Of a stretch of DNA of 6,056 bases, positions 1 to 6,056 are shown in pieces. This DNA comes from Candidatus Krumholzibacteriia bacterium (lineage in GTDB: Bacteria; Krumholzibacteriota; Krumholzibacteriia; LZORAL124-64-63): assembly GCA_016744275.1 (NCBI GenBank), contig JADGEP010000172.1, positions 1,934-7,989 of the forward strand, written 5' to 3'. The notes under the pieces were generated by a model. The model saw only the letters and a list, made by a program, of their open reading frames with translations, ran no database searches and had not been told where the DNA came from. Position numbers and translations under genes: made by a program. Every line of letters begins with the position of its first letter. Positions within the stretch are counted from its first letter, which is position 1.

Positions 1-3000
1 GCCGGATCCTGCAATACGACCTGGAAGGTCTGCAGCCCGAGAATCTCCGGCTTGTAGTGCGGCAGGCGGCTCCACTCGACAATGAAACTGCCATTGGGCA
101 CATCGCTGTAGGTGTAGATGCCGTCCGGATCGATGCCGTTGACGTTGGTCTCTCCGGGTCCCGGCGGAACCGGATTCAGGTTGTCCCAGTAGGGCGCCAC
201 GAGGGCTTCCACTCCATACTGAGTGGGGATCGTCCAGTTGTAGAAATCGTAGTCGCTGCCCGTGTCAAAACTGATCCAGCCGTTGTCACTGACGCGGATC
301 TGGGTGTAGTCCTGGCCGTAGTAGCGGTAGGTGAATGGCAGGTCAACCACCATCCAGACGACGCCGTTTTCGATGGGAAAGTCCAGGGCCGTGCCCGCGC
401 CGCCAAGAGCCGAGGAGATTTCCTGCCACTGGTAAACCGGGCGGCTGGCCGGATAGTCATAGTCGGCGCTGTCGTAGGCGTAATATCCGTAATTGTCTGG
501 TCCTACGGGCGCGGCGATGTCCACCGGACCGACCAGGGCTGCGAAGGTGGCATCAGTGCGGTAGCCTTCGTCTGTGTGAACATCCAGGCCGAAGGTCAGG
601 TTGGTGGCCGTGGCGGTGGCTGCAGCCACACCCAGGGCAAAGTCAGCAGCCGTGGTCACCGTGGCACCAGGCTGACAGGCTGGCAAATCACCCGAGGCGC
701 TGACCAGGCTGGCGCCGCTGGCGGTGAGCAAGGTCAATGACACGGTGCCTCCGGTCGTCGCCACACTACCGGTATTGCGCAGGGTCAGAGCCAAATCCGT
801 GGTCTGGCCCGCACGCGGTGCCGCGCCCTGACCGTCAGCCATGGCAACGACCTCCCAGGCCGGCGCCGCCACCGTCAGGCAGACGTCGGAAAAATCGTGT
901 TGGTCACCGGTGCGAACGGCATCCATCTGCAGGGTGATGACTTCACCATCAGCCGCCAACGGATCAACCGTCACGCTCAGGGCACTGACAGCAACGCCCT
1001 CGGTGCCTGCGTCCAGGCCTGTCCAAGCCACTTGGCCGGCATTGATACTGGCCGGTCCGCGCACCGTCGCAATGCCCAGGTCAAAAGCGCCGCTGGCCGC
1101 CGTGCCGTGGTTGCGTACCGTGGCGGTCAAAGCCAGGACTTCACCGGGGTTGACCATTTGGTCACCATTGCCAGCGCTGTCATCGACCGTCACCCTGGTG
1201 GTGGCCAGGAATGCCGACGTATTGCCCGCGGCAATCACGCCTTCGTAGGGCATGGCCCCAGCTTCGCTGACAGTCACGGCAACGCTGCCGTTATCGGTAA
1301 TAGGTACCAGGCTCAGGTCGAGATGGCCCGCCGCATCGGTCACGCCGCTGCCAATCAATACGCCGCCTTGCACGACTCCCACCCGGGCGCCGGCCAGGGC
1401 CGCCCCACCCGCGGTACGGGTCACCTGAACGGCCAGGCTATTGGCACCCACGGCCAACTGGCTCGCGTGGGCAACCGTGATTTCCTGGGGCAATTCGCGC
1501 CAGAATTTCAAGCTCGGATCGCCCATCAGGTTGTAGATGTAGAAATAGAACTCGACCGATTCTTCGCCAAATTCAGCGGCGGAAATTTCATTGGGGAAAT
1601 AATCCAGGAAGCGCATTTTTCCAGCATTCAGCAACGTGCCCAGATCCGTCACGTCTTCGTCGACAATGCGTTCGAAAACGCTGATAGCCATGGCGTCGTT
1701 GTAACGGGTGTGCGACCAGTGTTCTCCGTTGCCAATGAAAGCCACCGCGCCCTTGCCCGGCGCCTCGGGGCTGCCTTGGCGCACAAAGACTTCGCCAAAG
1801 CACGGACTCGAAGCCGTATAATCACCATTCAGGCAGACAAAACTCATGACAATGGGCGTCATGTCATTGGTATCGAGGGCCGGGATGTCATCAACCGTAA
1901 AGGCCGGCGGGTCCCATCCGGCGGTCCCGTAGGCCCAACCGCGATAGACCACAAAACCCACGCCGGTATTGACCGTGCCGCGCACCACCAGGGCGCCCTG
2001 CAACGAAGGCAAGGGCGGCGAGGTGACGGTGGTCGGCTCGGGAAAGCCCATGTCCTGCAAGCGTTCACCGCAAAAATCGACAGTGTAGCCCGGTGTGTCC
2101 GAGGCGTAGACACCGGCCACCATCAAGGTGCGGGTCTGCCAATCCTGGCCGGCCAATTGGGGGTGGCGCTCGTAGTTGATCGTCTTGCCAATCAACGCCT
2201 GCGCTTCGCTCACGTTGCCCACCGGCAGGCGGCCGATCATCGCATCCATCAGCCAATCATCGCCGTCCAACATCACGTAGGACTGGTCCGACGGATTGCC
2301 GTAGAAACTGAACGTCGGGATCTGATCCACATCGCCCACCAGGAGGATGTATTCCGGCGGGTTGCTCCAGGTGTCGTAGGCGTTCTGTATATACGCCAGG
2401 ATACCAGCGGTCGAAGCACCGGTTTCCGCTGTGGAGACCAACCGCACGTCGTATCCCTTGCGGGTTTTCCAGTCCACCAACGGCGCGATGGCTGCGGTGA
2501 AATCAGGCGCGTGCACGATCAAATAGCTACCGCCCGAGTTGCTGCCATTGGTCGTTGTGGCCGGCAAAGTGGCGCCCAATGCGGCACGGGTTGAAGCGGC
2601 CGCCAGGCGTCCAGAAAGATTTTCCGGACGCCAGACGCCATTGTGAGTCACGCTGATGTTCACTTCTTGTTCAGCAGTGCCCGTCGTGCGCACCCGCAGC
2701 ACAGGCTGGCCACGCATGATCATCAGGCCCTCTGGTGCGGTCACGGTGGCGCCCTGCGGTCCGGACATTTCCAGTTGGAACGATGTCGTTCCCTGGGGCA
2801 ATGCCATCAGGAAACTGCGTTCGTCAACAGCTGGCCCCTTGGCGCCAATATCGACGCGGGTCGGCGCAGCGAGGGTCAGCCGGGATTGGCCATCCTTCAC
2901 CTCGGCCCGTACGACCTTGGCCGCCTTGTCCCGCGAAGGAGGAATGGGCAGTTCTTCAGCAAACGCGGTTCCCCAACCACTGGCCAACATCAGAGTCACG

Positions 3001-3047
3001 GTCACGAGCACACCGAACGACGGAACAATCAGGTGACGACATTTCAT
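1..3047 (-). CDS. Gingipain-like C25-family peptidase homologue, secreted, multidomain; 3' end beyond window
   Basis: The frame is open from the ATG at 3047 to the window edge, giving 1015 residues without a stop. Residues 1-30 are a Sec signal peptide: basic start, hydrophobic core, AFA|EE cleavage at 30/31. The C25 domain spans about 173-515: GSYLIVH at 173, LVGDVDQIP at 236, LDGDDWLMD with D261-D264, then IGRLPVG, VCLNGDY with the expected nucleophile C405, a second Cys in PCFGE (C416) and MGDPSL at 508. Trp371 in YRGWA sits where gingipains have the catalytic His of GHG, so protease activity is doubtful. About 520-605 is Ig-like. A CARDB-like segment begins near DDSAGNGD (622), a second similar one near 715, and a beta-sandwich module (YRYYGQDYTQ, NGWISF) lies around 840-1015. 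The pre-catalytic region is only about 142 residues, short for a C25 propeptide. The start is fixed by the four-base ATGA overlap with the upstream beta-helix gene. A sorting-type C-terminal module is expected outside the window but not seen. Family call is secure; substrate unknown. Confidence 0.92.
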   Translation of the reverse strand, partial: MKCRHLIVPSFGVLVTVTLMLASGWGTAFAEELPIPPSRDKAAKVVRAEVKDGQSRLTLAAPTRVDIGAKGPAVDERSFLMALPQGTTSFQLEMSGPQGATVTAPEGLMIMRGQPVLRVRTTGTAEQEVNISVTHNGVWRPENLSGRLAAASTRAALGATLPATTTNGSNSGGSYLIVHAPDFTAAIAPLVDWKTRKGYDVRLVSTAETGASTAGILAYIQNAYDTWSNPPEYILLVGDVDQIPTFSFYGNPSDQSYVMLDGDDWLMDAMIGRLPVGNVSEAQALIGKTINYERHPQLAGQDWQTRTLMVAGVYASDTPGYTVDFCGERLQDMGFPEPTTVTSPPLPSLQGALVVRGTVNTGVGFVVYRGWAYGTAGWDPPAFTVDDIPALDTNDMTPIVMSFVCLNGDYTASSPCFGEVFVRQGSPEAPGKGAVAFIGNGEHWSHTRYNDAMAISVFERIVDEDVTDLGTLLNAGKMRFLDYFPNEISAAEFGEESVEFYFYIYNLMGDPSLKFWRELPQEITVAHASQLAVGANSLAVQVTRTAGGAALAGARVGVVQGGVLIGSGVTDAAGHLDLSLVPITDNGSVAVTVSEAGAMPYEGVIAAGNTSAFLATTRVTVDDSAGNGDQMVNPGEVLALTATVRNHGTAASGAFDLGIATVRGPASINAGQVAWTGLDAGTEGVAVSALSVTVDPLAADGEVITLQMDAVRTGDQHDFSDVCLTVAAPAWEVVAMADGQGAAPRAGQTTDLALTLRNTGSVATTGGTVSLTLLTASGASLVSASGDLPACQPGATVTTAADFALGVAAATATATNLTFGLDVHTDEGYRTDATFAALVGPVDIAAPVGPDNYGYYAYDSADYDYPASRPVYQWQEISSALGGAGTALDFPIENGVVWMVVDLPFTYRYYGQDYTQIRVSDNGWISFDTGSDYDFYNWTIPTQYGVEALVAPYWDNLNPVPPGPGETNVNGIDPDGIYTYSDVPNGSFIVEWSRLPHYKPEILGLQTFQVVLQDP
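3044..3047 (-). promoter_or_regulatory. ATGA stop/start overlap (translational coupling)
   Basis: The beta-helix gene ends CGA TGA and the C25 gene starts ATG AAA; TGA (3046-3044) and ATG (3047-3045) share two bases in ATGA. The nearest purine-rich site, AAAAGGA at 3067-3061, lies 13 bases upstream of the ATG, long for independent initiation. Terminating ribosomes probably restart here, which would tie the amount of the C25 protein to that of the beta-helix protein. The overlap is seen directly; coupling is inferred. Confidence 0.8.
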
Positions 3048-4699
3048 CGGATCAGACTCATCCTTTTACTGAGAGACAGCGTGCCGGCATCGAGCCGGTA
3101 CAAATAGATACCGCTGGAAAGGCTGCGCCCCTGGCGATCCTGCCCGTTCCACTGGAATTGACCGCGGCCACTGGCAATGGCGGTCCACAGGCGTTCGTGG
3201 ACCAAACGGCCCGACAAATCATAGATCGCCAAGCGGGCCGGCCCCGCCGCAGGCAGGTCCCAGAAAATCGTGGTGCTGGGGTTGAACGGGTTGGGGTGAT
3301 TGCCCAACCCCAACTCCACAGCGCCCGGCAATGGCACGGCGGTCTCGCCACAACCGGCCGCCATCGCGCCGATCAAGGCGCCGTCGCACGCCCCGCCCGG
3401 GTGGTTACCCGGGGCGCAGGGGCTGCTGGCGGTCAGGTTGTATTCATAGCCCAACGTGCCGCAGAACAGCGGGTCGGCCGAAAAATTGCCGCCGGCATCG
3501 GTGCCGCACAGGGCGTCACCACCGGCATTGCCAAAGATGTTGGAGCAGCTGACCACAGGTGTGGCACTGGAGCAGGAAATCCCTAGTCCGGCAGTGGACC
3601 CGGAAATGATGCACTTGTCAATGGTCGGGGTGGCGAACCATTCGACCCAGACGCCACCGGCATTGCCATTGGGCCCGCAAGCGTTGTTGGCGATGGTGCA
3701 GTTTTCCACCAGAGGCGCCGGATTGAAGCTGATGAACAGGCCGCCCGCTTCACCAAAAAAGCCGCTGGCCGTGTTTTCCACAATCGTGACCCGGCGCAAG
3801 GTGGGGTCGCTCAGACTGGTGAAGACCCCGCCGCCCTGGCCATTGGGATTGAAGGTATCGTTGCCCTTCACGAGACAATCTTCCATCAGGCCACCGGCAT
3901 TGTCACTGAAGGCCACGCCGCCACCAAATCCGTTGGCGGTATTGTCCAGGATCTGGCAATTGGTCATCGTCGGGGTGCTGGACTGGATCGAGATGCCCCC
4001 GCCGTAGGTATTGCTGGCCGTCGTCGTATTGTTGCTGACGGTGGTGCCTTCAATGACCGGCGCACAACCGTTGCGCATGAAAACGCCAGCGCCGCTGGGT
4101 GCCTGATTCAAGTCAACCACGCAGTCGATGATATGAGGACTGCTGTTTTCCTCGATAGCCAGGCCTCCGCCCTGCTTGGCCGAATTGTTGTCCATGACCA
4201 CCCGGCGCAGGGTCGGGCTGCTGTTGTTGATGCAGATCACGCCGCCGTCGGTGCAATTGGTCACCCGCACATCGTTCACTTCAACGGTGGAGTCGACATC
4301 CCGGATCAACAGGCCCGCGCCGTAGATGGCCGCGAAGGCGCCGGCGACTTGCAGGTTTTCCACCCGGCAATTGGCCACCAATTCCAGGAAGACACCGCGG
4401 CCGAGGCCCTGGGCATCGATGATGGTCAATTCCGGCCCGGCCCCCCGCAAGGTGACGCCCGACTTCATGATCACGCAGGCCGGAGTCGTGCCCGCCCCTT
4501 CGGTCGGATGAGTGCAATCGTTGTAAGTGCCGGCGGCCACCAAAACGGTGTCACCAGCCGCACAGGCTTGAACCGCGGCATGGATCTGGCTGTAGTCACC
4601 GGGCACGTTCAAGACAGCAGCGGTTGCTGTGCCGGCGGACAGTCCGCCAATGGTGCTGACCAGGGCCAACAATATCAGGATTCGGCTAGTGCGATTCAT
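3044..4699 (-). CDS. Secreted right-handed parallel beta-helix protein with FlgD-like C-terminal module
   Basis: The product is about 551 residues. Two adjacent ATGs (4702 and 4699) follow AAAGGA; 4699 is preferred because it lies six bases from it. An in-frame ATG at 4720 has no ribosome binding site. MNRTSR plus a hydrophobic stretch and a TATAA site near residue 27 form a Sec signal peptide. Residues about 32-60 (VPGDYSQIHAAVQ...GDTVLVAAGTY) match the usual opening of secreted beta-helix proteins. About 75-395 is a stack of coils of roughly 24-30 residues, with recurring SSPTLRRV, NCTIANN and GGGV elements. A Cys-rich linker (DPLFC...SPCAP...GGACDG) follows to about 450. The end, about 463-551, is a FlgD-like Ig/type IX-like module: PNPFNPST at 469, then RLAIYDLSGRLV, WNGQD, SGIYLYRL and KRMSLIR. 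In the family such tails serve export or surface attachment. Beta-helices of this kind often bind or cleave polysaccharides, but no catalytic motif was recognised, so the function is structural or unknown. It is the first gene of a two-gene operon. Confidence 0.92.
   Translation of the reverse strand: MNRTSRILILLALVSTIGGLSAGTATAAVLNVPGDYSQIHAAVQACAAGDTVLVAAGTYNDCTHPTEGAGTTPACVIMKSGVTLRGAGPELTIIDAQGLGRGVFLELVANCRVENLQVAGAFAAIYGAGLLIRDVDSTVEVNDVRVTNCTDGGVICINNSSPTLRRVVMDNNSAKQGGGLAIEENSSPHIIDCVVDLNQAPSGAGVFMRNGCAPVIEGTTVSNNTTTASNTYGGGISIQSSTPTMTNCQILDNTANGFGGGVAFSDNAGGLMEDCLVKGNDTFNPNGQGGGVFTSLSDPTLRRVTIVENTASGFFGEAGGLFISFNPAPLVENCTIANNACGPNGNAGGVWVEWFATPTIDKCIISGSTAGLGISCSSATPVVSCSNIFGNAGGDALCGTDAGGNFSADPLFCGTLGYEYNLTASSPCAPGNHPGGACDGALIGAMAAGCGETAVPLPGAVELGLGNHPNPFNPSTTIFWDLPAAGPARLAIYDLSGRLVHERLWTAIASGRGQFQWNGQDRQGRSLSSGIYLYRLDAGTLSLSKRMSLIR
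3521..4225 (-). repeat. Tandem beta-helix coil repeats within the secreted beta-helix protein
   Basis: At protein level this stretch reads as seven to eight consecutive coils of about 24-30 residues. Each has a turn of the form [S/N]xPT, a strand containing [N/D]Cx[VI]xxN or RRV[VT], and a glycine turn GGG[LVI]. Examples of coil starts are SSPTLRRV, SSPHIIDC, CAPVIEGT, STPTMTNC, SDPTLRRV, PAPLVENC and ATPTIDKC. The repeats are diverged at DNA level, so they are old structural repeats and not a recent tandem duplication. Six coils carry Cys at the same position (residues 193, 248, 275, 334, 363 and 385, counted from the 4699 start), which would stack as a ladder in the fold. Confidence 0.8.
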
Positions 4700-4705
4700 C
4701 ATGTG

Positions 4706-4711
4706 TCCTTT
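4706..4711 (-). promoter_or_regulatory. Ribosome binding site of the beta-helix gene
   Basis: AAAGGA on the minus strand, followed by CAC and then ATGATG. Spacing is three bases to the first ATG (4702) and six to the second (4699). It rules against the longer in-frame start at 4720, which lies upstream of this site and has no Shine-Dalgarno sequence of its own. Confidence 0.7.
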
Positions 4712-4786
4712 CAATTTCATCCGGCTGGCCGGGCGACGGCCAATCTCCCTGCCAAATGAACAGGTGCTTGCAAAAGAGGGTCATCC

Positions 4787-4795
4787 AATATACCA
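4787..4795 (-). promoter_or_regulatory. Candidate extended -10 promoter for the beta-helix/C25 operon
   Basis: On the minus strand TGGTATATT has the TGn extension and a five-of-six -10 hexamer. No good -35 is visible at the usual distance. Transcription would start near 4780, giving a leader of about 80 bases. An alternative minus-strand pair, TTGTCG (4883-4878) with TATATA (4858-4853), has a 19-base spacer and is weaker. Confidence 0.25.
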
Positions 4796-4922
4796 AACCT
4801 GAGGTGGCAGATACCACTGGGAAAGACTCCGTTTTACGCCACACTCTCCTCATATATAGAGCCTTTTGCGTACCTACCGACAATAGCAGTGGCGCAAATG
4901 TGACCATAAAGGTGCGCTGGGG

Positions 4923-4935
4923 CAGATCATATCTG
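4923..4935. promoter_or_regulatory. Small inverted repeat, possible operator
   Basis: CAGAT-CAT-ATCTG is a perfect inverted repeat with five-base arms and a three-base centre. Its right arm overlaps the TG of the candidate plus-strand extended -10 box, a position suited to a repressor. Arms this short can occur by chance, so the operator role is speculative. Confidence 0.2.
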
Positions 4936-4942
4936 GTATAGT
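4934..4942 (+). promoter_or_regulatory. Candidate extended -10 promoter for the plus-strand C25 gene
   Basis: TGGTATAGT combines the TGn extension with a good -10 hexamer (TATAGT). The stretch 17 bases upstream (GCGCTG) is a poor -35 match, which is tolerated in extended -10 promoters. Transcription would start near 4949 and give a leader of about 130 bases containing the hairpin at 4960-4986. This is a pattern match only, using the general sigma-70 consensus for an organism whose own consensus is not known. Confidence 0.3.
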
Positions 4943-4959
4943 AGAGTTGGGATTGACCC

Positions 4960-4986
4960 ATGCCCCGCGGAGAGCCGTCGGGGCAT
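4960..4986 (+). other. GC-rich stem-loop in the probable leader of the plus-strand C25 gene
   Basis: ATGCCCCG (4960-4967) pairs with CGGGGCAT (4979-4986); inside, CGG (4968-4970) pairs with CCG (4975-4977) across an AGAG loop, with one bulged T at 4978. That gives eleven base pairs. No T-run follows, so it is not an intrinsic terminator. If transcription starts near 4949, the hairpin lies close to the 5' end of the mRNA, where it could stabilise the message, or it could be a protein-binding site in DNA. The structure is read directly; its role is unknown. Confidence 0.5.
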
Positions 4987-5066
4987 TGTGCATCTCTGGT
5001 AAAATTCGCCCAGATATTTGACCACACTATTGGGTTGGTCGGTTCGCGTATAGCGGCACCGGCTGC

Positions 5067-5071
5067 GGAGG
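5067..5071 (+). promoter_or_regulatory. Ribosome binding site of the plus-strand C25 gene
   Basis: GGAGG, separated by GAAATC (six bases) from the ATG at 5078. This is a near-ideal Shine-Dalgarno sequence and supports a start that also yields a complete signal peptide. Confidence 0.8.
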
Positions 5072-5077
5072 GAAATC

Positions 5078-6056
5078 ATGTTTCAGCGGCACCGGGCCCT
5101 ATCGTTCACACTCGCGGTCTTGTTCAGCACCATTCTCATGGGCACTTATAGCACTGCCTCAGCCGCTCCCGAAATCATTTCCCTCGGTGCAGAGACCGCC
5201 GGACAGGAAGCGCAAGTCGCCCTGACGAAAAAGTCTGCCGCTGGCTTGAGCCTGAAATTCCAGGCGCCGTTCCTGGAAGTTGAATCCCAGTCCAAGAACG
5301 GCCAGCAATATCAACTGATCAGCCTGCCGGGCGCCACCTCAGGCGGAACAGCGGGCCAACCCGCTCTGCCGCTGGTCACTCGCCTGATCGCTGTGCCTGA
5401 TGGCATGACCCTCAAGGTGCGCAGTATTGATCGCCGCGATACCGACCTCAGTGGCGTGTACCGTCCCTGGCCTGCTCAGGGCATCCAATCAGCCGAAACT
5501 GAAACTTTTGAACTCGATGCCCCCTTCTACCAAGGGCTGCAAAAGACCACCAATGAAGCTCCGGTAACGGTGGGCGAGCCGGGACTGGTCCGCGGCGTGC
5601 GGGTTGTGCCGGTGCGTTTCCGGCCTGCGGTTTGGACACCGACGACCGGCAAGCTGAGCGTGGCCTCCGAAATCGACGCCTCTTTTGACTATGTCCCGGC
5701 CAGCGATGGCAACCGGAGCAATACCTCCCGGCCGTTGCCCCAGTCTTTTGCCAACATGTTCGCCAATGAGGTGCTTGGCTTCGAAAGCCAGAGCGAAGTC
5801 CGCTCCGCTCCAGGCACCTATTTGCTGATTCACCCCACCAGTGCCACCATTTCTTCCATCCTGGACCCCTTGGTTGAATGGCGCAAGCGTCAGGGCTACA
5901 ACGTTGTCGTCGCGACAACAGCCCAAACGGGCACCACCACTGCCAGCATCAAGAATTACATCCAGAACCAGTACAATACCCTTTCAATCCCACTGGAGTT
6001 CGTGACCCTCGTTGGCGACGCCACCGGTGCGGTGCTGATTCCGACCTACACCGAAT
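5078..6056 (+). CDS. Gingipain-like C25-family preproprotein, N-terminal part; 3' end beyond window
   Basis: The frame is open from the ATG at 5078 to the window edge, giving 326 residues. GGAGG six bases upstream fixes the start. Residues 1-29 are a Sec signal peptide (MFQRHR, hydrophobic core, TASA|AP). Residues about 30-245 resemble a C25 propeptide: a PALPLVTRLIAVPDG stretch near 100, as in the N-terminal prodomain of gingipains, and VRVVPVRFRP near 195. The catalytic domain starts at about 246 with GTYLLIH, followed by PLVEWRKRQGYNVVV, YIQNQYNT and LVGD at 311. This aligns with residues 173-244 of the minus-strand C25 protein, so the two are paralogues. The catalytic His and Cys would lie further downstream and cannot be checked. 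Family members are exported cysteine peptidases whose prodomain is removed during maturation. The gene is transcribed divergently from the beta-helix/C25 operon and could share control with it. Family call is strong; activity and substrate unknown. Confidence 0.92.
   Translation, partial: MFQRHRALSFTLAVLFSTILMGTYSTASAAPEIISLGAETAGQEAQVALTKKSAAGLSLKFQAPFLEVESQSKNGQQYQLISLPGATSGGTAGQPALPLVTRLIAVPDGMTLKVRSIDRRDTDLSGVYRPWPAQGIQSAETETFELDAPFYQGLQKTTNEAPVTVGEPGLVRGVRVVPVRFRPAVWTPTTGKLSVASEIDASFDYVPASDGNRSNTSRPLPQSFANMFANEVLGFESQSEVRSAPGTYLLIHPTSATISSILDPLVEWRKRQGYNVVVATTAQTGTTTASIKNYIQNQYNTLSIPLEFVTLVGDATGAVLIPTYTE

Larger units (their letters stand above)
4700..5077. other. Divergent intergenic control region
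   Basis: About 380 bases separate the start of the minus-strand operon from the start of the plus-strand C25 gene. The stretch is visibly richer in A and T than the flanking genes, with patches such as CATATATAGAG at 4851-4861. No convincing gene was found: the open frames crossing it lack ribosome binding sites, have no recognisable domains, and one runs into the start of the beta-helix gene. It must hold the promoters of both transcription units. Candidate boxes, an inverted repeat and a hairpin are listed separately. Confidence 0.8.

Noticed and set aside
57..740. A 227-codon open frame on the plus strand
   Set aside because: It is antisense to the beta-sandwich part of the C25 homologue and has low-complexity Val/Gly/Arg composition with no domain.
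897..2594. A 565-codon open frame on the plus strand
   Set aside because: It lies wholly antisense to the C25 homologue, is rich in His, Arg, Gln and Gly without any recognisable domain, and has no ribosome binding site. The minus-strand frame has a signal peptide and family motifs throughout, so this is a by-product of high GC content.
2735..3586. A 283-codon plus-strand open frame spanning the junction of the two minus-strand genes
   Set aside because: It overlaps two well-supported genes on the other strand and shows no signal peptide or family motif.
3044..4699. Claim that this is a complete type IX secretion locus
   Set aside because: Only a sorting-type C-terminal module and C25 homologues are present. 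None of the outer-membrane or motor components is in the window, and FlgD-like tails also occur in lineages where the export route is not established.
4700..4720. Longer start of the beta-helix gene at 4720 (seven extra residues)
   Set aside because: The ATG at 4720 has no Shine-Dalgarno sequence, whereas AAAGGA lies immediately before the ATG pair at 4702/4699, which also gives a better signal peptide start.
4133..4759. A 208-codon plus-strand open frame
   Set aside because: It is antisense to the signal peptide and early coils of the beta-helix protein, with His/Ala/Gly-rich composition typical of shadow frames.
4960..4986. Intrinsic terminator
   Set aside because: The stem is strong but is followed by TGTGCATC on the plus strand, and on the minus strand by GGGTCAATC, with no T-run on either side; no gene ends here.
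4686..5027. A 113-codon minus-strand open frame in the divergent intergenic region
   Set aside because: It starts at GTG without a ribosome binding site, runs into the start of the beta-helix gene, and has no recognisable motif; the region is better explained as promoter DNA.
5448..5926. Overlapping minus-strand open frames of 145-156 codons
   Set aside because: They are antisense to the C25 preproprotein, whose frame is supported by a ribosome binding site, a signal peptide and similarity to its paralogue.

Overview
The window is GC-rich and almost entirely coding. It holds three genes for large secreted proteins: two on the minus strand in one operon, and one divergent gene on the plus strand. 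All three products begin with a clear Sec signal peptide, so this is an export or cell-surface locus. The PNPFNPSTT-type C-terminal module on one product, together with gingipain-like (family C25) peptidases, is typical of the FCB superphylum and related candidate phyla (Eisenbacteria/Krumholzibacteria-like lineages) known mostly from metagenomes. That placement is an inference from protein style; there is no RNA marker in the window.

Layout. Bases 1-3047 (minus) encode the first 1015 residues of a C25-family peptidase-like protein followed by beta-sandwich domains; its C-terminus lies off the left edge. Bases 3044-4699 (minus) encode a secreted right-handed parallel beta-helix protein of about 551 residues that ends in a FlgD-like/type IX-like C-terminal module. 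Its TGA overlaps the ATG of the peptidase gene by four bases (ATGA), so the beta-helix gene is read first and the peptidase second, probably with translational coupling. Bases 4700-5077 are a roughly 380-base, visibly AT-richer divergent promoter region with two candidate extended -10 boxes, a small inverted repeat and a strong GC hairpin in the probable leader of the plus-strand gene. Bases 5078-6056 (plus) encode the first 326 residues of a second C25-family preproprotein: signal peptide, propeptide-like region, then the start of the catalytic domain. The window ends before its catalytic residues.

How they may work together. The two C25 proteins are paralogues: the start of the catalytic domain aligns well between them, but their N-terminal regions differ in length and sequence. 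The left-hand protein keeps the family Cys, but has Trp where the catalytic His of the GHG motif normally sits, and no other His between residues 295 and 443. It may be a non-catalytic or altered member. Pairing a tail-bearing beta-helix cargo with a C25 protein in one operon invites comparison with PorU, the C25-type sortase of type IX secretion, but nothing else of that machinery is present and the link is only a hypothesis. The region resembles an ordinary secreted-protein locus of a poorly studied lineage; the altered catalytic motif and the coupled pair are its most unusual points.
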